64,000 nt of DNA from Bacteroidetes bacterium GWE2_42_24 (GCA_001768515.1 MEOA01000002.1:1-64000); one strand, 5' to 3'. Counted from the stretch's first letter, positions 18,772 to 28,383 are shown. Program-made: numbers and translations. Notes: generated by a model not told the origin, from the letters alone.

Positions 18772-19750
18772 AACTACAAACCTGATTTTTCTCATGCTTG
18801 GAGGTGCTATCCTGATTTTTCTCCTCTGGGACTTCGGTTTCGAAAACATTTGGTCAAATGTTCATAAGATTGGATGGTGGCTTGCTCCTATTACAGGAAT
18901 TTGGCTGATAATATATATACTCAATGCCCAGGCGTGGAAAGTAATTATAGGAAAAGATAATACTGTGAATTTCTTTCGGCTGTTATCCTTAAAGATCACA
19001 GGCTTTTCCATTAACTACCTCACACCAGTTGTTGGCCTGGCAGGTGAACCCTGGAAAATACTTAACATAAAAAATGAAATTGGAGTTGAAAAAGCCTCTT
19101 CTTCTATCATTCTGTACAACATGATGCATATTTTGTCGCATTTCTATTTTTGGGTAACAGCAGTAATCTTATTTCTTGTAACAAATATTCCTGAAGTAGT
19201 CACTACTCTTGTATTAGGATTCGTGTTGGCAATATTGGTCAGCCTAATTGCAGTATTTTATATTTGGCATTCAAAGGGCGTGGTATATTCATTACTCAGA
19301 TTTCTTCGGGTAATACCTGGTCTTAAAGGTCTGGTCATCAAGATAGAATCAAAAGAAGACTCGTTAAAAAACATCGAAAATCAGGTTATAGAACTATACA
19401 CTCATCGTAGAAAATCATTCTATCTCTCATTAAGTCTTGAATATATTGCTCGTCTGGTTGCTTCCCTCGAATTCTATTTTATTATGAGGGCAATATCTGT
19501 GGATATCTCCATTCTGGAGGCTTTATATATAAATGCAGCATCCTCTTTATTGGCAAATCTGTTTTTCTTTATCCCACTGCAACTTGGGACTCGTGAAGGA
19601 AGTTTATATATTGTTTATGAGAGTCTTAAATATACACCGGCTTTAGGCGTTTTTGTCAGTCTGGTGACAAGAATCAGAGAGTTTTTCTGGATCTTTATCG
19701 GTTTAATCCTGCTAAAAATAGGAACACCCGCCCAATATAGAACGAAATGA
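18755..19750 (+). CDS. Flippase-like membrane protein (LPG synthase TM / UPF0104 family)
   Basis: A 331-residue polytopic membrane protein with about eight hydrophobic segments and the family patterns YLTPVVGLAGEPWK near residue 88 and PLQLGTREGS near 275. This matches the membrane part of lysylphosphatidylglycerol synthase and the HpnL-like putative lipid transporters. There is no C-terminal aminoacyl-transferase domain. The ORF overlaps the phosphotransferase by 17 nt and the HAD gene by 4 nt. I infer movement of the finished lipid, or of an intermediate, across the inner membrane. Direct evidence for transport in this family is thin. Confidence 0.8.
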   Translation: MGMKNKTTNLIFLMLGGAILIFLLWDFGFENIWSNVHKIGWWLAPITGIWLIIYILNAQAWKVIIGKDNTVNFFRLLSLKITGFSINYLTPVVGLAGEPWKILNIKNEIGVEKASSSIILYNMMHILSHFYFWVTAVILFLVTNIPEVVTTLVLGFVLAILVSLIAVFYIWHSKGVVYSLLRFLRVIPGLKGLVIKIESKEDSLKNIENQVIELYTHRRKSFYLSLSLEYIARLVASLEFYFIMRAISVDISILEALYINAASSLLANLFFFIPLQLGTREGSLYIVYESLKYTPALGVFVSLVTRIREFFWIFIGLILLKIGTPAQYRTK

Positions 19751-20463
19751 TAATGAGAATGAAGCCTGGAGCTATCATATTTGATTTTGGAGGAACCATT
19801 GACACCAATGGGGTTCATTGGAGTGAGAAGTTCTGGGACAGCTATATTTATACCAATGTACCGGTAACAAAGACAGACTATGAAGAAGCGTATGTATCGG
19901 CTGGTGATAAAATGTTGCGGGGAATCGTAAAGCCAACATTTTCTTTTAAGCAAACAATTGAGGTACAAATAGACCTGCAATTAAATTGGCTGGTTAGTAA
20001 AGAGATTATTGATGCTGAAAGTGTTGACCAATACCTGACATCCATTTTGAATTACTGCTACGAAGATGTCATCAGAACGACCTCGTTTTTAAGGCCTTTA
20101 TTGGAAAAACTGCACGAACATTATCCGATAGCACTGGTTTCTAACTTTTATGGAAATATTGGAAATGTATTAAAAGAATTTCAGATCGATCATTGCTTTG
20201 ATCGTGTGATCGACTCAGCTGTAGTTGGAATCAGGAAGCCCGACCCTGATATCTTTCTTATGGGAGTTAACTTGCTGGGTGTACATCCTTCTGACACATT
20301 AGTTATTGGTGACTCCTACGACAGGGATATTGAGCCTGCTTCAAAAGCAGGATGCAAAACCGCCTGGTTAAAAGGAAGAAGCTGGAGAATGCAACCCGAA
20401 GGTGAGTTGGCAGATATTACAATTAACAATCTTCAGGAATTAAGTTTAATTCTTGAATTCTAA
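19747..20463 (+). CDS. HAD-superfamily hydrolase with DxG instead of DxD
   Basis: A 238-residue HAD enzyme. Motif I reads DFGGT: the nucleophile D13 is present but the usual second Asp is Gly15. Motif II (LVSNF), motif III (RKPDPDIF) and motif IV (IGDSYDRD) are intact, with an alpha-helical cap of about 80 residues between motifs I and II. HAD phosphatases normally need the second Asp as acid/base; members lacking it include phosphonoacetaldehyde hydrolase (DxAGT) and haloacid dehalogenase (DxYGT). Located between the flippase-like gene and inositol-phosphate synthase, it could dephosphorylate an inositol-phosphate lipid, but the motif makes ordinary phosphatase chemistry uncertain. Its start overlaps the upstream stop (ATGA). 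Confidence 0.78.
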   Translation: MIMRMKPGAIIFDFGGTIDTNGVHWSEKFWDSYIYTNVPVTKTDYEEAYVSAGDKMLRGIVKPTFSFKQTIEVQIDLQLNWLVSKEIIDAESVDQYLTSILNYCYEDVIRTTSFLRPLLEKLHEHYPIALVSNFYGNIGNVLKEFQIDHCFDRVIDSAVVGIRKPDPDIFLMGVNLLGVHPSDTLVIGDSYDRDIEPASKAGCKTAWLKGRSWRMQPEGELADITINNLQELSLILEF

Positions 20464-20490
20464 ATATTTAATCTTTAAATAATTATTATC

Positions 20491-21807
20491 ATGAATCCAA
20501 AAATAAGTAAACCCACTGGAAAACTTGGAGTTCTGATCGTAGGGATGAATGGCGCAGTAGCCACTACTTTTTTGTCGGGCACCATGGCTGTAAGAAAAGG
20601 CAAAGGTGTTCCGGTAGGTTCTCTAACCCAAATGGCTACAATTCGTATTGGGAAACGTGCCGATAACAATTTTCCAAAGATCAAAGACTTTCTTCCACTT
20701 TATGACCTGAAAAACATGGTTTTCGGAGGTTGGGATATCAGAGAAGAAAATGCTTATACCGCAGCAAAGATTGCCGAAGTGCTTAACGATAAAGATCTGG
20801 ATAACGTACGTGAAGAGTTGGAATCACTAGTCCCAATGAAGGCTGTCTTTGATCAGAATTTTGTCAAACGACTTAGCGGAACATGGACAAAAGAAGCCTC
20901 TACAAAAATGGAACTTGTTGAGATGCTACGCAAGGACATTAGAGACTTCAAAGCGAAGAACAATCTTGCTGATCTGGTAACAATCTGGTGCGGCTCAACC
21001 GAAGTGTTTATCCCGATGGAGGAAGTCCACAGTTCAATCGAAAAATTTGAAGAAGGATTGCTGAACAATCATCCTTCCATTTCACCCAGTATGATGTATG
21101 CATGGGCTACATTGAAAGAGAATGTGCCATTTATTAATGGGGCTCCTAACCTGACTGTTGACATGGGTGCCATTTTTGAACTTGCTGAGAAAATGCATCT
21201 TCCTATCGCCGGGAAAGACTTCAAAACTGGTCAGACCATGGTAAAAACGGTTATTGCTCCAATGCTGAAAGTAAGAATGCTTGGACTCGATGGCTGGTTT
21301 TCAACTAATATTCTTGGCAACCGTGACGGAGAAGTCCTCGATGATCCGGGATCCTTTAAGACTAAGGAGGAGAGCAAACTTTCGGTCATAGATAGCATTC
21401 TGCAGCCCAAACTCTACCCGGAACTTTATAAGGATTACTATCATAAAGTAAGAATTAATTATTATCCACCGCGCAAGGATAATAAAGAAGGCTGGGACAA
21501 TATTGATATCTTTGGATGGCTGGGTTATCCTATGCAGATAAAAATAGATTTTTTATGCCGCGATTCCATTTTGGCTGCTCCAATTGTATTAGACCTTGTA
21601 TTATTGATGAATCTGTCTCAACGAGTTGGTTTTTACGGAATTCAGGATTGGTTATCATTCTATTTCAAGAGCCCGATGCACTCTCCCAACGTTGTTCCCG
21701 AGCATGATTTATTTATTCAACATGTAAAATTGAAAAACACCATGCGGGAAATAATGAATGAGGAGCCTGTAACCCACTTGGATGAAAAATCAAAGATTGA
21801 TCGATAG
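20491..21807 (+). CDS. myo-Inositol-1-phosphate synthase
   Basis: A 438-residue NAD-dependent cyclase-isomerase that turns glucose 6-phosphate into myo-inositol phosphate. The NAD-binding start LGVLIVGMNGAVATT, WCGSTEVF, MYAWATLKENVPFINGAPN, the active-site GKDFKTGQTMVKT and NILGNRDG are all recognisable inositol-phosphate synthase landmarks. The length fits the bacterial and archaeal form. It is the last gene of the TetR-led unit, 27 nt after the HAD gene, and is followed by a strong terminator hairpin. It supplies the head group for the inositol-lipid branch inferred here; this gene is the key reason for that inference. Confidence 0.95.
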   Translation: MNPKISKPTGKLGVLIVGMNGAVATTFLSGTMAVRKGKGVPVGSLTQMATIRIGKRADNNFPKIKDFLPLYDLKNMVFGGWDIREENAYTAAKIAEVLNDKDLDNVREELESLVPMKAVFDQNFVKRLSGTWTKEASTKMELVEMLRKDIRDFKAKNNLADLVTIWCGSTEVFIPMEEVHSSIEKFEEGLLNNHPSISPSMMYAWATLKENVPFINGAPNLTVDMGAIFELAEKMHLPIAGKDFKTGQTMVKTVIAPMLKVRMLGLDGWFSTNILGNRDGEVLDDPGSFKTKEESKLSVIDSILQPKLYPELYKDYYHKVRINYYPPRKDNKEGWDNIDIFGWLGYPMQIKIDFLCRDSILAAPIVLDLVLLMNLSQRVGFYGIQDWLSFYFKSPMHSPNVVPEHDLFIQHVKLKNTMREIMNEEPVTHLDEKSKIDR

Positions 21808-21820
21808 ATGCTAAAAACGA

Positions 21821-21853
21821 AATCCCGTATAGACCTGAGGTCTATACGGGATT
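21821..21853. terminator. Perfect 15-bp hairpin between convergent genes
   Basis: AATCCCGTATAGACC (21821-21835), loop TGA, then its exact complement (21839-21853). The plus-strand side lacks a clear T run; on the minus strand the stem is followed by TCGTTTTTAG. It separates convergent genes and probably ends both transcripts. Confidence 0.75.
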
Positions 21854-21898
21854 ATACTTCCTTAAGATCGGAAACAGACAGATAAGACAGACCTGTAA

Positions 21899-22441
21899 CT
21901 AATCAGGAATAATACGTTCAGTTACTATCTTTCCATCTTCGAGTCCAATACCAGTAAGTTCCACCCAAGAAACTTTCATAGAGTTTTCAGGTTTAGCTTG
22001 AACAAATATCTTCGATAGAGCTGCTGGTTTTCCGTTGATCACAATTCGCCCCCGGTACTTCCCCTTTTGATCACGTTCAAGAATGACCTTTCGTGCCTGA
22101 AACGCCACTAACGATATTTCAAAAATTCCCTTTCCCGTCATTTTTGAATTGTACCCATAGGCCATCTTTTTTTGAAAATAATTCAAATCACTTCTTTCAC
22201 CCATGTGATCAGTTTTATTAATCCAATATACCTTGAGGGGCTCTTCCGAATTTACCTTTCCATTTTTATCGATATTTAGATCATAACAAACAAGGTTGGC
22301 ATTTTTCGAGCGGGCTATAAAGAACATCCGGATATTATCATCATTTAACATGGTATTATCCGGCATAAAAGAAGTCAATACTAATGCAAACACCATTGCC
22401 CCCGACATTGTAACGAAAAAAGAGACCGATCGTCTTACCAT
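21899..22441 (-). CDS. DUF4833 family protein with signal peptide
   Basis: A protein of about 180 residues from the ATG at 22441. I prefer that start to one at 22468 because the next residues form a signal peptide (MVRRSVSFFVTMSGAMVFA) and because a TAATTTTG promoter element lies between the two. After cleavage the mature part contains FIARSKNANLVCYDL and YWINKTDHMGERSDL, which I recognise as the DUF4833 pattern common in Bacteroidetes. The function of the family is not known. It converges on the inositol-phosphate synthase gene and diverges from the DUF5686 gene, so it stands alone. Confidence 0.75.
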   Translation of the reverse strand: MVRRSVSFFVTMSGAMVFALVLTSFMPDNTMLNDDNIRMFFIARSKNANLVCYDLNIDKNGKVNSEEPLKVYWINKTDHMGERSDLNYFQKKMAYGYNSKMTGKGIFEISLVAFQARKVILERDQKGKYRGRIVINGKPAALSKIFVQAKPENSMKVSWVELTGIGLEDGKIVTERIIPD

Positions 22442-22456
22442 GATTAAAAATTTGTA

Positions 22457-22464
22457 CAAAATTA
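22457..22464 (-). promoter_or_regulatory. Possible -7 element for the DUF4833 gene
   Basis: TAATTTTG on the minus strand, ending 15 nt upstream of the chosen ATG. The leader would be very short and no -33 match was seen. Confidence 0.35.
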
Positions 22465-22506
22465 GCAAGAAAATCAGTTATTTCGTCGTTTCGTTAATAA
22501 AAGCAC

Positions 22507-22514
22507 TAAATTTG
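22507..22514 (+). promoter_or_regulatory. Promoter -7 element for the DUF5686 gene
   Basis: TAAATTTG matches TAnnTTTG, 60 nt upstream of the ATG at 22575. It argues against translation starting at the upstream ATG at 22296. Confidence 0.5.
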
Positions 22515-22574
22515 CAATCCTTTTTAATTAAGGTACTAATAAACCAGCTCAATCTTATTCAAATCCATTTGCCA

Positions 22575-25148
22575 ATGACTCTCTTGAAGCCATTTAGAAG
22601 TTCTAAGCTCCTTCGAATTACCTTATTTCTCTCAATAGTTTTTCTCATTAACCTGAGTGCAATCGGACAGCAAACTGTTGTTACGGGAAAAATCACCGAT
22701 GCTAACACCAACGAACCGATTCCCTTCGCCAATGTTGTATTAAAAGGAACTACGGTGGGGGCTACAAGTGATTTTGATGGCAAATACAGTATAACAACTA
22801 CTAAACCCTCTGACTCACTTATGGTTTTAGTTGTTAATTACAAAGGCCGTACAAAAAAAGTAAAAAAAGGGATCTCGCAGAACATCGACTTTCAATTAGA
22901 AGGAGCCACCTTTGAGTTGGGTGAAGTTGTTATTAACGCAGGTGAAAATCCGGCAAATATCATTGTTCGTAAAGCACGGGAAATGAGGAATATATATAAC
23001 ATGGAAAAACTGGATGCTTACGAGTATAAAAGTTACGTTAAGACCGACATCAACATAGATAAAATTAGTGAAGGCTTTAAGAATAGCCGTGCAATGAAAC
23101 CGTTTGCCTACATTTTTGACAGCCTCCAAAAGGCAGCAGGTGAAGACGGTAAAGTGGTACTGCCGTTTTTTGTCAGTGAATCACTCAATGATATTTATTA
23201 CTTAAAAAACCCGAAACGCACAAAAACCATTGTTAATGGCAGCAAGATGACCGGGTTGATCCTTGACAACTTTCAGATATTTGAGCAATTTCTTGGAAAA
23301 GCTTTTCAGGATTATAACTTCAATGATAACTTTCTGAGAATATTCGACCGTTCTTTTATCTCCCCTATTGCAGCCGGATCATTCGCCTACTATGAATATT
23401 ACATCATGGATACCGTGATGATCGACAACCATCAGTGTTTCGAGCTTAAAGTTAAATCAAAGCGGCCTCAGGAATTAGCTTTCAATGGTACAATGTGGAT
23501 TGCTGATTCAACCTTTGCCTTGCGCCGGGTTGACTTTGAGATTCCACCAAACGCAAACTTTAACTTTATCGAACGTTACAAGATTCAGCAGGACTATGAG
23601 AATGTTGGCCTTGAGGCATGGCTGCCTACAAAAACGCGCGTACTTGTCGATATGCAGGAATTTGGTGACAGTACCCTCGGCTTGATTGGAAAGTTTTATG
23701 TTGCTAATAAAGAGTTTGTCCTCAATCAACCCAAAGATTTGAAATTTTATCGCGACAACATAGAAGTTGTTGAAAACAGCATGTACCGCGGAGATGACTA
23801 TTGGGCAGGTGAAAGAAGAAAAATGATCACTGACGCTGTCGCCGTCGAAAAATCGTATGATGTAATCGACTCATTAAGACAGTCTCCTAAGATGACAAGG
23901 ATTAGAAAAGCCATCCGAATCATTTGGGACGGCTATTATAATTTCGGTAAATGGCAGCTTGGGCATTGGTACACCATGGTTGGCAATAATAAGGTTGAAG
24001 GATTCCGGTTGCAGGCAACCGGCCAGACAACCATCGACTTCAGTAAAAAATGGATTTTAAAAGGTCATCTGGCATACGGATTCAAGGATACTAAATTTAA
24101 GTACAACGGGCAGGTTGAATACTACCTTAACCGCAATCGATGGACAAAAATTGGTGTAAGGCATCAATATGACATGGAACGACTTGGTATTGATCCAGAT
24201 TTCCTTGAATCCCACGTTTTTCTAAACTGGCTATTTATCTTTTCATCTCAGTTTGGATACCTCGAAAGAATGAGCCTTACCAATCAAACACGTTTTTGGT
24301 TTGAAACTGACCACTGGAGAGGATGGAATTCCAAATTCATGGTCACATACAGACATTTCCAACCAGCAGGAAATTACCATTTCGCCTACTTTGATGACAA
24401 CAACAATGTTCATGATAACTACCGAAACTCCGAATTTACTTTTGTAACAAGCTACTCTGCCAAACGCGTATGGCTCGTTGAAAACAACTGGCGTATCGGG
24501 GCAGAATCAATGAGGTCGCCAACATGGACATTTAAGGCGGTTCTTGGTTTTAAAGGAATCCTTGGCAGTGATTTCTCGTATCAGAAATTATCGCTAAACG
24601 TAGCACAATTTTGGAATACCGGATATTTAGGTCGGTTAGATTATTCGATCACTGCCCAAAAGGTTTTTGGGCAGGTACCTTATCCAAGTGCTATTATTTT
24701 TCAGGGGAATGAACCAATCTTTTCGTCAGAAAAAAGTTACAACCTGATGCACTTCTTTGAATTTGCCGCCGACGAATCTATCGAAGCTATTTTTCTTCAA
24801 CACTTCGACGGTTTCTTCTTCAATCGGGTCCCTTTGCTCAAGAGATTAAAGCTACGAGAAGTCGCCGGTCTGAATATTATTTTCTCAAGGATGTCTGACA
24901 AAAACAACTTCCGTACTGTCAATAACCCTGACGGGCTACTACCAGAAACAGATGACGGCATTGAAGTTACAAAATTCAGAACAATGAAACCAGAGAAACC
25001 ATATGTTGAGATTTCCTATGGCATTGAAAACTTATTTAAGGTTGTAAGAATTCAGGCTTATCATCGTCTAAGTTATCTCGACAAGGGACCTGATGGAAAA
25101 ACTGTTTTCCCATTTGCAATAAAAGGCTCCTTTATTTTCAGACTTTAA
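22575..25148 (+). CDS. DUF5686 outer-membrane protein with carboxypeptidase-regulatory-like domain
   Basis: About 857 residues from the ATG at 22575. A signal peptide (LRITLFLSIVFLINLSAIGQ) is followed by a carboxypeptidase D regulatory-like domain (VVTGKITDANTNEPIPFANV, then DFDGKYSI; mature residues about 1-95). The remainder is DUF5686, ending in many aromatic beta strands and a C-terminal Phe-rich strand (FAIKGSFIFRL), as in an outer-membrane barrel. The open frame extends upstream to 22296, but that part overlaps the divergent DUF4833 gene and would precede the signal peptide. The role is unknown; similar proteins resemble TonB-dependent receptors without a plug. An ABC exporter follows by 3 nt. 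Confidence 0.85.
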   Translation: MTLLKPFRSSKLLRITLFLSIVFLINLSAIGQQTVVTGKITDANTNEPIPFANVVLKGTTVGATSDFDGKYSITTTKPSDSLMVLVVNYKGRTKKVKKGISQNIDFQLEGATFELGEVVINAGENPANIIVRKAREMRNIYNMEKLDAYEYKSYVKTDINIDKISEGFKNSRAMKPFAYIFDSLQKAAGEDGKVVLPFFVSESLNDIYYLKNPKRTKTIVNGSKMTGLILDNFQIFEQFLGKAFQDYNFNDNFLRIFDRSFISPIAAGSFAYYEYYIMDTVMIDNHQCFELKVKSKRPQELAFNGTMWIADSTFALRRVDFEIPPNANFNFIERYKIQQDYENVGLEAWLPTKTRVLVDMQEFGDSTLGLIGKFYVANKEFVLNQPKDLKFYRDNIEVVENSMYRGDDYWAGERRKMITDAVAVEKSYDVIDSLRQSPKMTRIRKAIRIIWDGYYNFGKWQLGHWYTMVGNNKVEGFRLQATGQTTIDFSKKWILKGHLAYGFKDTKFKYNGQVEYYLNRNRWTKIGVRHQYDMERLGIDPDFLESHVFLNWLFIFSSQFGYLERMSLTNQTRFWFETDHWRGWNSKFMVTYRHFQPAGNYHFAYFDDNNNVHDNYRNSEFTFVTSYSAKRVWLVENNWRIGAESMRSPTWTFKAVLGFKGILGSDFSYQKLSLNVAQFWNTGYLGRLDYSITAQKVFGQVPYPSAIIFQGNEPIFSSEKSYNLMHFFEFAADESIEAIFLQHFDGFFFNRVPLLKRLKLREVAGLNIIFSRMSDKNNFRTVNNPDGLLPETDDGIEVTKFRTMKPEKPYVEISYGIENLFKVVRIQAYHRLSYLDKGPDGKTVFPFAIKGSFIFRL

Positions 25149-25151
25149 AAG

Positions 25152-26063
25152 ATGATTGAACAAATACTCAACATTCAGAACCTTAGTAAATCTTATGGTT
25201 CTATTAAAGCACTTAACCAATTAAATCTCACCGTCAATCGGGGTGAGATTTTTGGCATTTTAGGACCTAATGGCAGCGGAAAGACCACTACGCTCGGAAT
25301 AATATTGGGTGTTACGCTGCCCAATTCCGGCTCGTGTACATGGTTTGGGGAGAAGCCGTCAGCCTATCTTCGGACAAGAATTGGAGCGGTACTTGAGCAA
25401 CCCAATTTTTATCCCCATCTGACTGCCAGACAGAATCTGCGTGTTGTAGCTAGAATCAAAGGCGTACCTCACTCAGATATCATGCGCGTGCTTGCCATTG
25501 TTGGCCTTGAGCACAGAGCTGATCACAGGTTTAAGACCTTTTCTTATGGGATGAAACAACGTTTGGCTATTGGGGCAGCATTGCTGGGCGACCCTCAGGT
25601 ATTGATTCTTGATGAGCCGACAAACGGGCTGGATCCTCAGGGTATTGCAGAGATCAGAGAACTGGTCATTCGTATTGCTTCCCGGGGAATTACAATCATC
25701 ATGGCCAGCCACCTTCTCGATGAAGTACAGAAAGTATGCACAAATGTGGCTGTGCTTCGCACCGGTAAGTTGATTTATACAGGACCGGTTGATGACATGG
25801 TGGGTGAAACTACCCGGCTCGAACTCGTGGCTCCTGATATGACTGCATTGCATGCCGCCATTTCTGAATTGGATGGCTTAAACGAAATTACAGTAACCGG
25901 GGGAAGATTAGTTGCTAATTTTAATCATAAAGTTGATCCGGCGGCTGTCAATAAGGCACTTGCCGAAAAGGGGATTTACCTTTCACACCTGGCAAGGCAA
26001 CACCGTTCGCTTGAATCCCAATTTCTTGAATTACTATCTAACCCTGAAAAGACAAAGGCATGA
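25152..26063 (+). CDS. ABC transporter ATP-binding protein
   Basis: A 303-residue ATPase subunit of an ABC-2 type exporter. Walker A is GPNGSGKTTT (about 39-48), the Q-loop is near LEQPNF, the signature is FSYGMKQRL, Walker B is LILDEPTNGLD and the switch His is in MASHLLDE. The extra C-terminal 80 residues are typical of CcmA/NatA-type exporters. It overlaps the permease gene by 4 nt, so the pair is translationally coupled. The substrate is unknown; proximity to the DUF5686 gene could mean a joint envelope role. Confidence 0.93.
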   Translation: MIEQILNIQNLSKSYGSIKALNQLNLTVNRGEIFGILGPNGSGKTTTLGIILGVTLPNSGSCTWFGEKPSAYLRTRIGAVLEQPNFYPHLTARQNLRVVARIKGVPHSDIMRVLAIVGLEHRADHRFKTFSYGMKQRLAIGAALLGDPQVLILDEPTNGLDPQGIAEIRELVIRIASRGITIIMASHLLDEVQKVCTNVAVLRTGKLIYTGPVDDMVGETTRLELVAPDMTALHAAISELDGLNEITVTGGRLVANFNHKVDPAAVNKALAEKGIYLSHLARQHRSLESQFLELLSNPEKTKA

Positions 26064-26872
26064 TTAAAAAACTTTTAACCATCGAAATGCTCAAAATTGG
26101 CTCTTATCGCCTCTTTTGGGTGCTGATTTTCATTCTGGCTGCAGGCCTGGCCGCATCTTTCTGGGGTGTTGAGAGTATTTTACAGGAAGCAACTGATGAT
26201 GCACGCCACAACTCCCCCATTCCAATTCCGGATATTTCGCTCTACAGCTTCCCCGGAGTCTGGCATAACCTTACTTTTATGGCAGGAACAAGAATGTTTC
26301 TGCTTCTACCTGCCTTTGTCATAATTCTACTGGTTACCAATGAATATACTTTCCGTACTGTCAGACAGAATGTCATTGATGGACTGAGCCGCGATCAAAT
26401 TGTTTCTGCAAAGATCATGTTTGTTATACTGATAGCCTTCTCACTAACCCTCTATGTTGCAATCAATGGTTTGCTTTTGGGCATGCTCCATACCCCTGTT
26501 CAATTATGGGGAACCATTTTATCGAAGAGTTGGTTTCTTCTGGCATTTTTCCTCGAAGTATTAGGTTTCTCAATGCTTGCCATGATGATTGGTTTTCTGG
26601 TTCAAAAATCAATCTTTGCTTTGGGTATACTGTTTGTTTATTCAGTCATTGGCGAACCTATCGCTGTACATTATTCTCCTGAATGGCTCAAACCTTTGCT
26701 TCCGGTTAATGCCATCGCCAGATTAATTGAATTACCCAATAGTGCCATGATGAAAATATTTGGAATTCATTTCAATGAAAATATTTCCATTCAGGATGTA
26801 CTTGTAACCCTTTTCTGGAGTACAGCTTTTTGTACTATCTCCATTTGGGTGGTCAGAAAAAGAAATCTCTGA
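26060..26872 (+). CDS. ABC-2 type permease
   Basis: A 270-residue membrane protein with six hydrophobic segments (near residues 18-38, 75-97, 120-145, 160-185, 190-210 and 245-265). It has the ABC-2 layout: a long first periplasmic loop, and NEYTFRTVRQNVIDGLSR, the cytoplasmic coupling region. It pairs with the ATPase encoded just upstream. A strong intrinsic terminator follows 60 nt after the stop, ending the unit. Confidence 0.88.
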   Translation: MIKKLLTIEMLKIGSYRLFWVLIFILAAGLAASFWGVESILQEATDDARHNSPIPIPDISLYSFPGVWHNLTFMAGTRMFLLLPAFVIILLVTNEYTFRTVRQNVIDGLSRDQIVSAKIMFVILIAFSLTLYVAINGLLLGMLHTPVQLWGTILSKSWFLLAFFLEVLGFSMLAMMIGFLVQKSIFALGILFVYSVIGEPIAVHYSPEWLKPLLPVNAIARLIELPNSAMMKIFGIHFNENISIQDVLVTLFWSTAFCTISIWVVRKRNL

Positions 26873-26932
26873 TCTGACCTTAAGAACATTCATACCCTTT
26901 CTAAATAAAGAAATCAACTCATTGTCTGAGTG

Positions 26933-26963
26933 AAAAAACCGGCTGTCCAATTGCCGGTTTTTT
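26933..26963 (+). terminator. Intrinsic terminator after the ABC permease
   Basis: AAAAAACCGGC (26933-26943), a 9-nt loop, then GCCGGTTTTTT (26953-26963). A GC-containing stem running directly into a T tract is a classic Rho-independent terminator. Confidence 0.85.
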
Positions 26964-27040
26964 CCTTTTATTGCCTTCTTCCAACTTCTTTAATGCCTTA
27001 TACAGAACGCATAACGGTAACATTGTTCAAATAATTACCG

Positions 27041-27048
27041 TAAATTTG
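27041..27048 (+). promoter_or_regulatory. Promoter -7 element for the CoA-transferase gene
   Basis: TAAATTTG, 40 nt upstream of the ATG at 27088. A TTG at 27023-27025 gives a spacer of only 15 nt, so the -33 part is uncertain. Confidence 0.45.
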
Positions 27049-27087
27049 CTACCGATATAAATCAATATGTCTTAAAAAAGAACAATC

Positions 27088-28383
27088 ATGTATACCCCCG
27101 TCAGTTTTAATGAGGCCGTTAAGGTCATTAAATCAAACGATCATATTGTTATTCACAGTGTTGCCTGTGCTCCGCATAAACTTATCAACGCAATGGTCGA
27201 ACGTGGCCAAAGCGGTGCTTTTCGCAATGTGAAGATACACCATTTGCATACAGAAGGGCCTGCACCATACGCCGGAGCTGAATTTGAAGGAATTTTCCAA
27301 TTGGAATCCTTTTTCGTAGGCCACAATGTACGAAAAGATACCCAAGCTGGCTATGCCGATTACATTCCCGTTTTTCTGAATGAAACCCAGAAATTAATCC
27401 GTGAAGGCATCATCCCTGTTAATGTTGCCATGGTACAGGTTTCCCCTCCCAACAAGCACGGGTGGGTATCGCTAGGAACATCTGTTGACGCCACTCTGGC
27501 AGCAGTAGAAAACGCGGAGACTGTTATCGGAGTTATCAATCCAAAAGTACCCCGTGCATTTGGAGACGCCATGATCCACATGAGTCACATCGATATTTTC
27601 TGTGAAGACGACACACCACTTACAGAAGCAAAACCCGGCACGATCACTGAAACCGACAGAGCTATCGGTCGCAATGTTGCTGCATTGGTTGAAGATGGAG
27701 CCACATTGCAAATGGGTATCGGGGCCATTCCAAATGCAGTGCTTGCTGAGCTGGTTCATCATAAAAATCTAGGTGTTCATACCGAAATGTTCTCCGACGG
27801 ACTATTGCCTCTGGTTGCCAAAGGAGTAGTTAATGGCGCTGAAAAAAGAATTGACCGGGGAAAGATTGTCTCAACATTTCTTATGGGCTCTAAAAATCTC
27901 TATGATTTTATTGACGATAACCCTGGCGTCCTGATGAAGGATGTCGGATACACCAATAGTGTTGATATTATCTGCAAAAACCCCAAAGTAACTTCCATTA
28001 ATTCAGCTATTCAGATTGACCTGACTGGTCAGGTCTGTGCCGATTCGATCGGCACAAAGTTTTATTCAGGGGTGGGTGGCCAGATCGACTTTATTCGTGG
28101 TGCAGCTTCATCAGACCGTGGAAAGCCAATTATTGCCCTGCCGTCTATAACAGAAAAAGGAGTCAGCAAAATTGCACCCGTTCTTAATTTAGGGGCTGGT
28201 GTTGTGACAACCAGAGCCAACATCCATTGGGTGGTAACAGAGTATGGGGCTGTTAATTTGTACGGAAAATCACTTCAGGATAGGGCTAAATTATTGATAA
28301 GCATTTCCCATCCTCAACATCGTGAAGAACTGGAAATAGTCGCTTTTGAACGCTTTGGACCACATTTCCGATTTATAGGATAA
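27088..28383 (+). CDS. Acetyl-CoA hydrolase/transferase family protein
   Basis: A 431-residue protein of the acetyl-CoA hydrolase / 4-hydroxybutyrate CoA-transferase family. It has the two-domain CoA-transferase layout: MVQVSPPNKHGWVSLG near residue 115, LQMGIGAIPNAVL near 210, MFSDG and then GVGGQIDFIRGA near 332. Family I CoA transferases of this kind swap CoA between acetate and another short acid, or hydrolyse acetyl-CoA. Members occur in acetate- and butyrate-forming anaerobes, so a fermentative role is plausible. It stands alone between its own promoter and a terminator. Confidence 0.88.
   Translation: MYTPVSFNEAVKVIKSNDHIVIHSVACAPHKLINAMVERGQSGAFRNVKIHHLHTEGPAPYAGAEFEGIFQLESFFVGHNVRKDTQAGYADYIPVFLNETQKLIREGIIPVNVAMVQVSPPNKHGWVSLGTSVDATLAAVENAETVIGVINPKVPRAFGDAMIHMSHIDIFCEDDTPLTEAKPGTITETDRAIGRNVAALVEDGATLQMGIGAIPNAVLAELVHHKNLGVHTEMFSDGLLPLVAKGVVNGAEKRIDRGKIVSTFLMGSKNLYDFIDDNPGVLMKDVGYTNSVDIICKNPKVTSINSAIQIDLTGQVCADSIGTKFYSGVGGQIDFIRGAASSDRGKPIIALPSITEKGVSKIAPVLNLGAGVVTTRANIHWVVTEYGAVNLYGKSLQDRAKLLISISHPQHREELEIVAFERFGPHFRFIG

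Noticed and set aside
22296-22574. N-terminal extension of the DUF5686 protein
   Set aside because: It overlaps the divergent DUF4833 gene, precedes the signal peptide and lies upstream of the promoter element.
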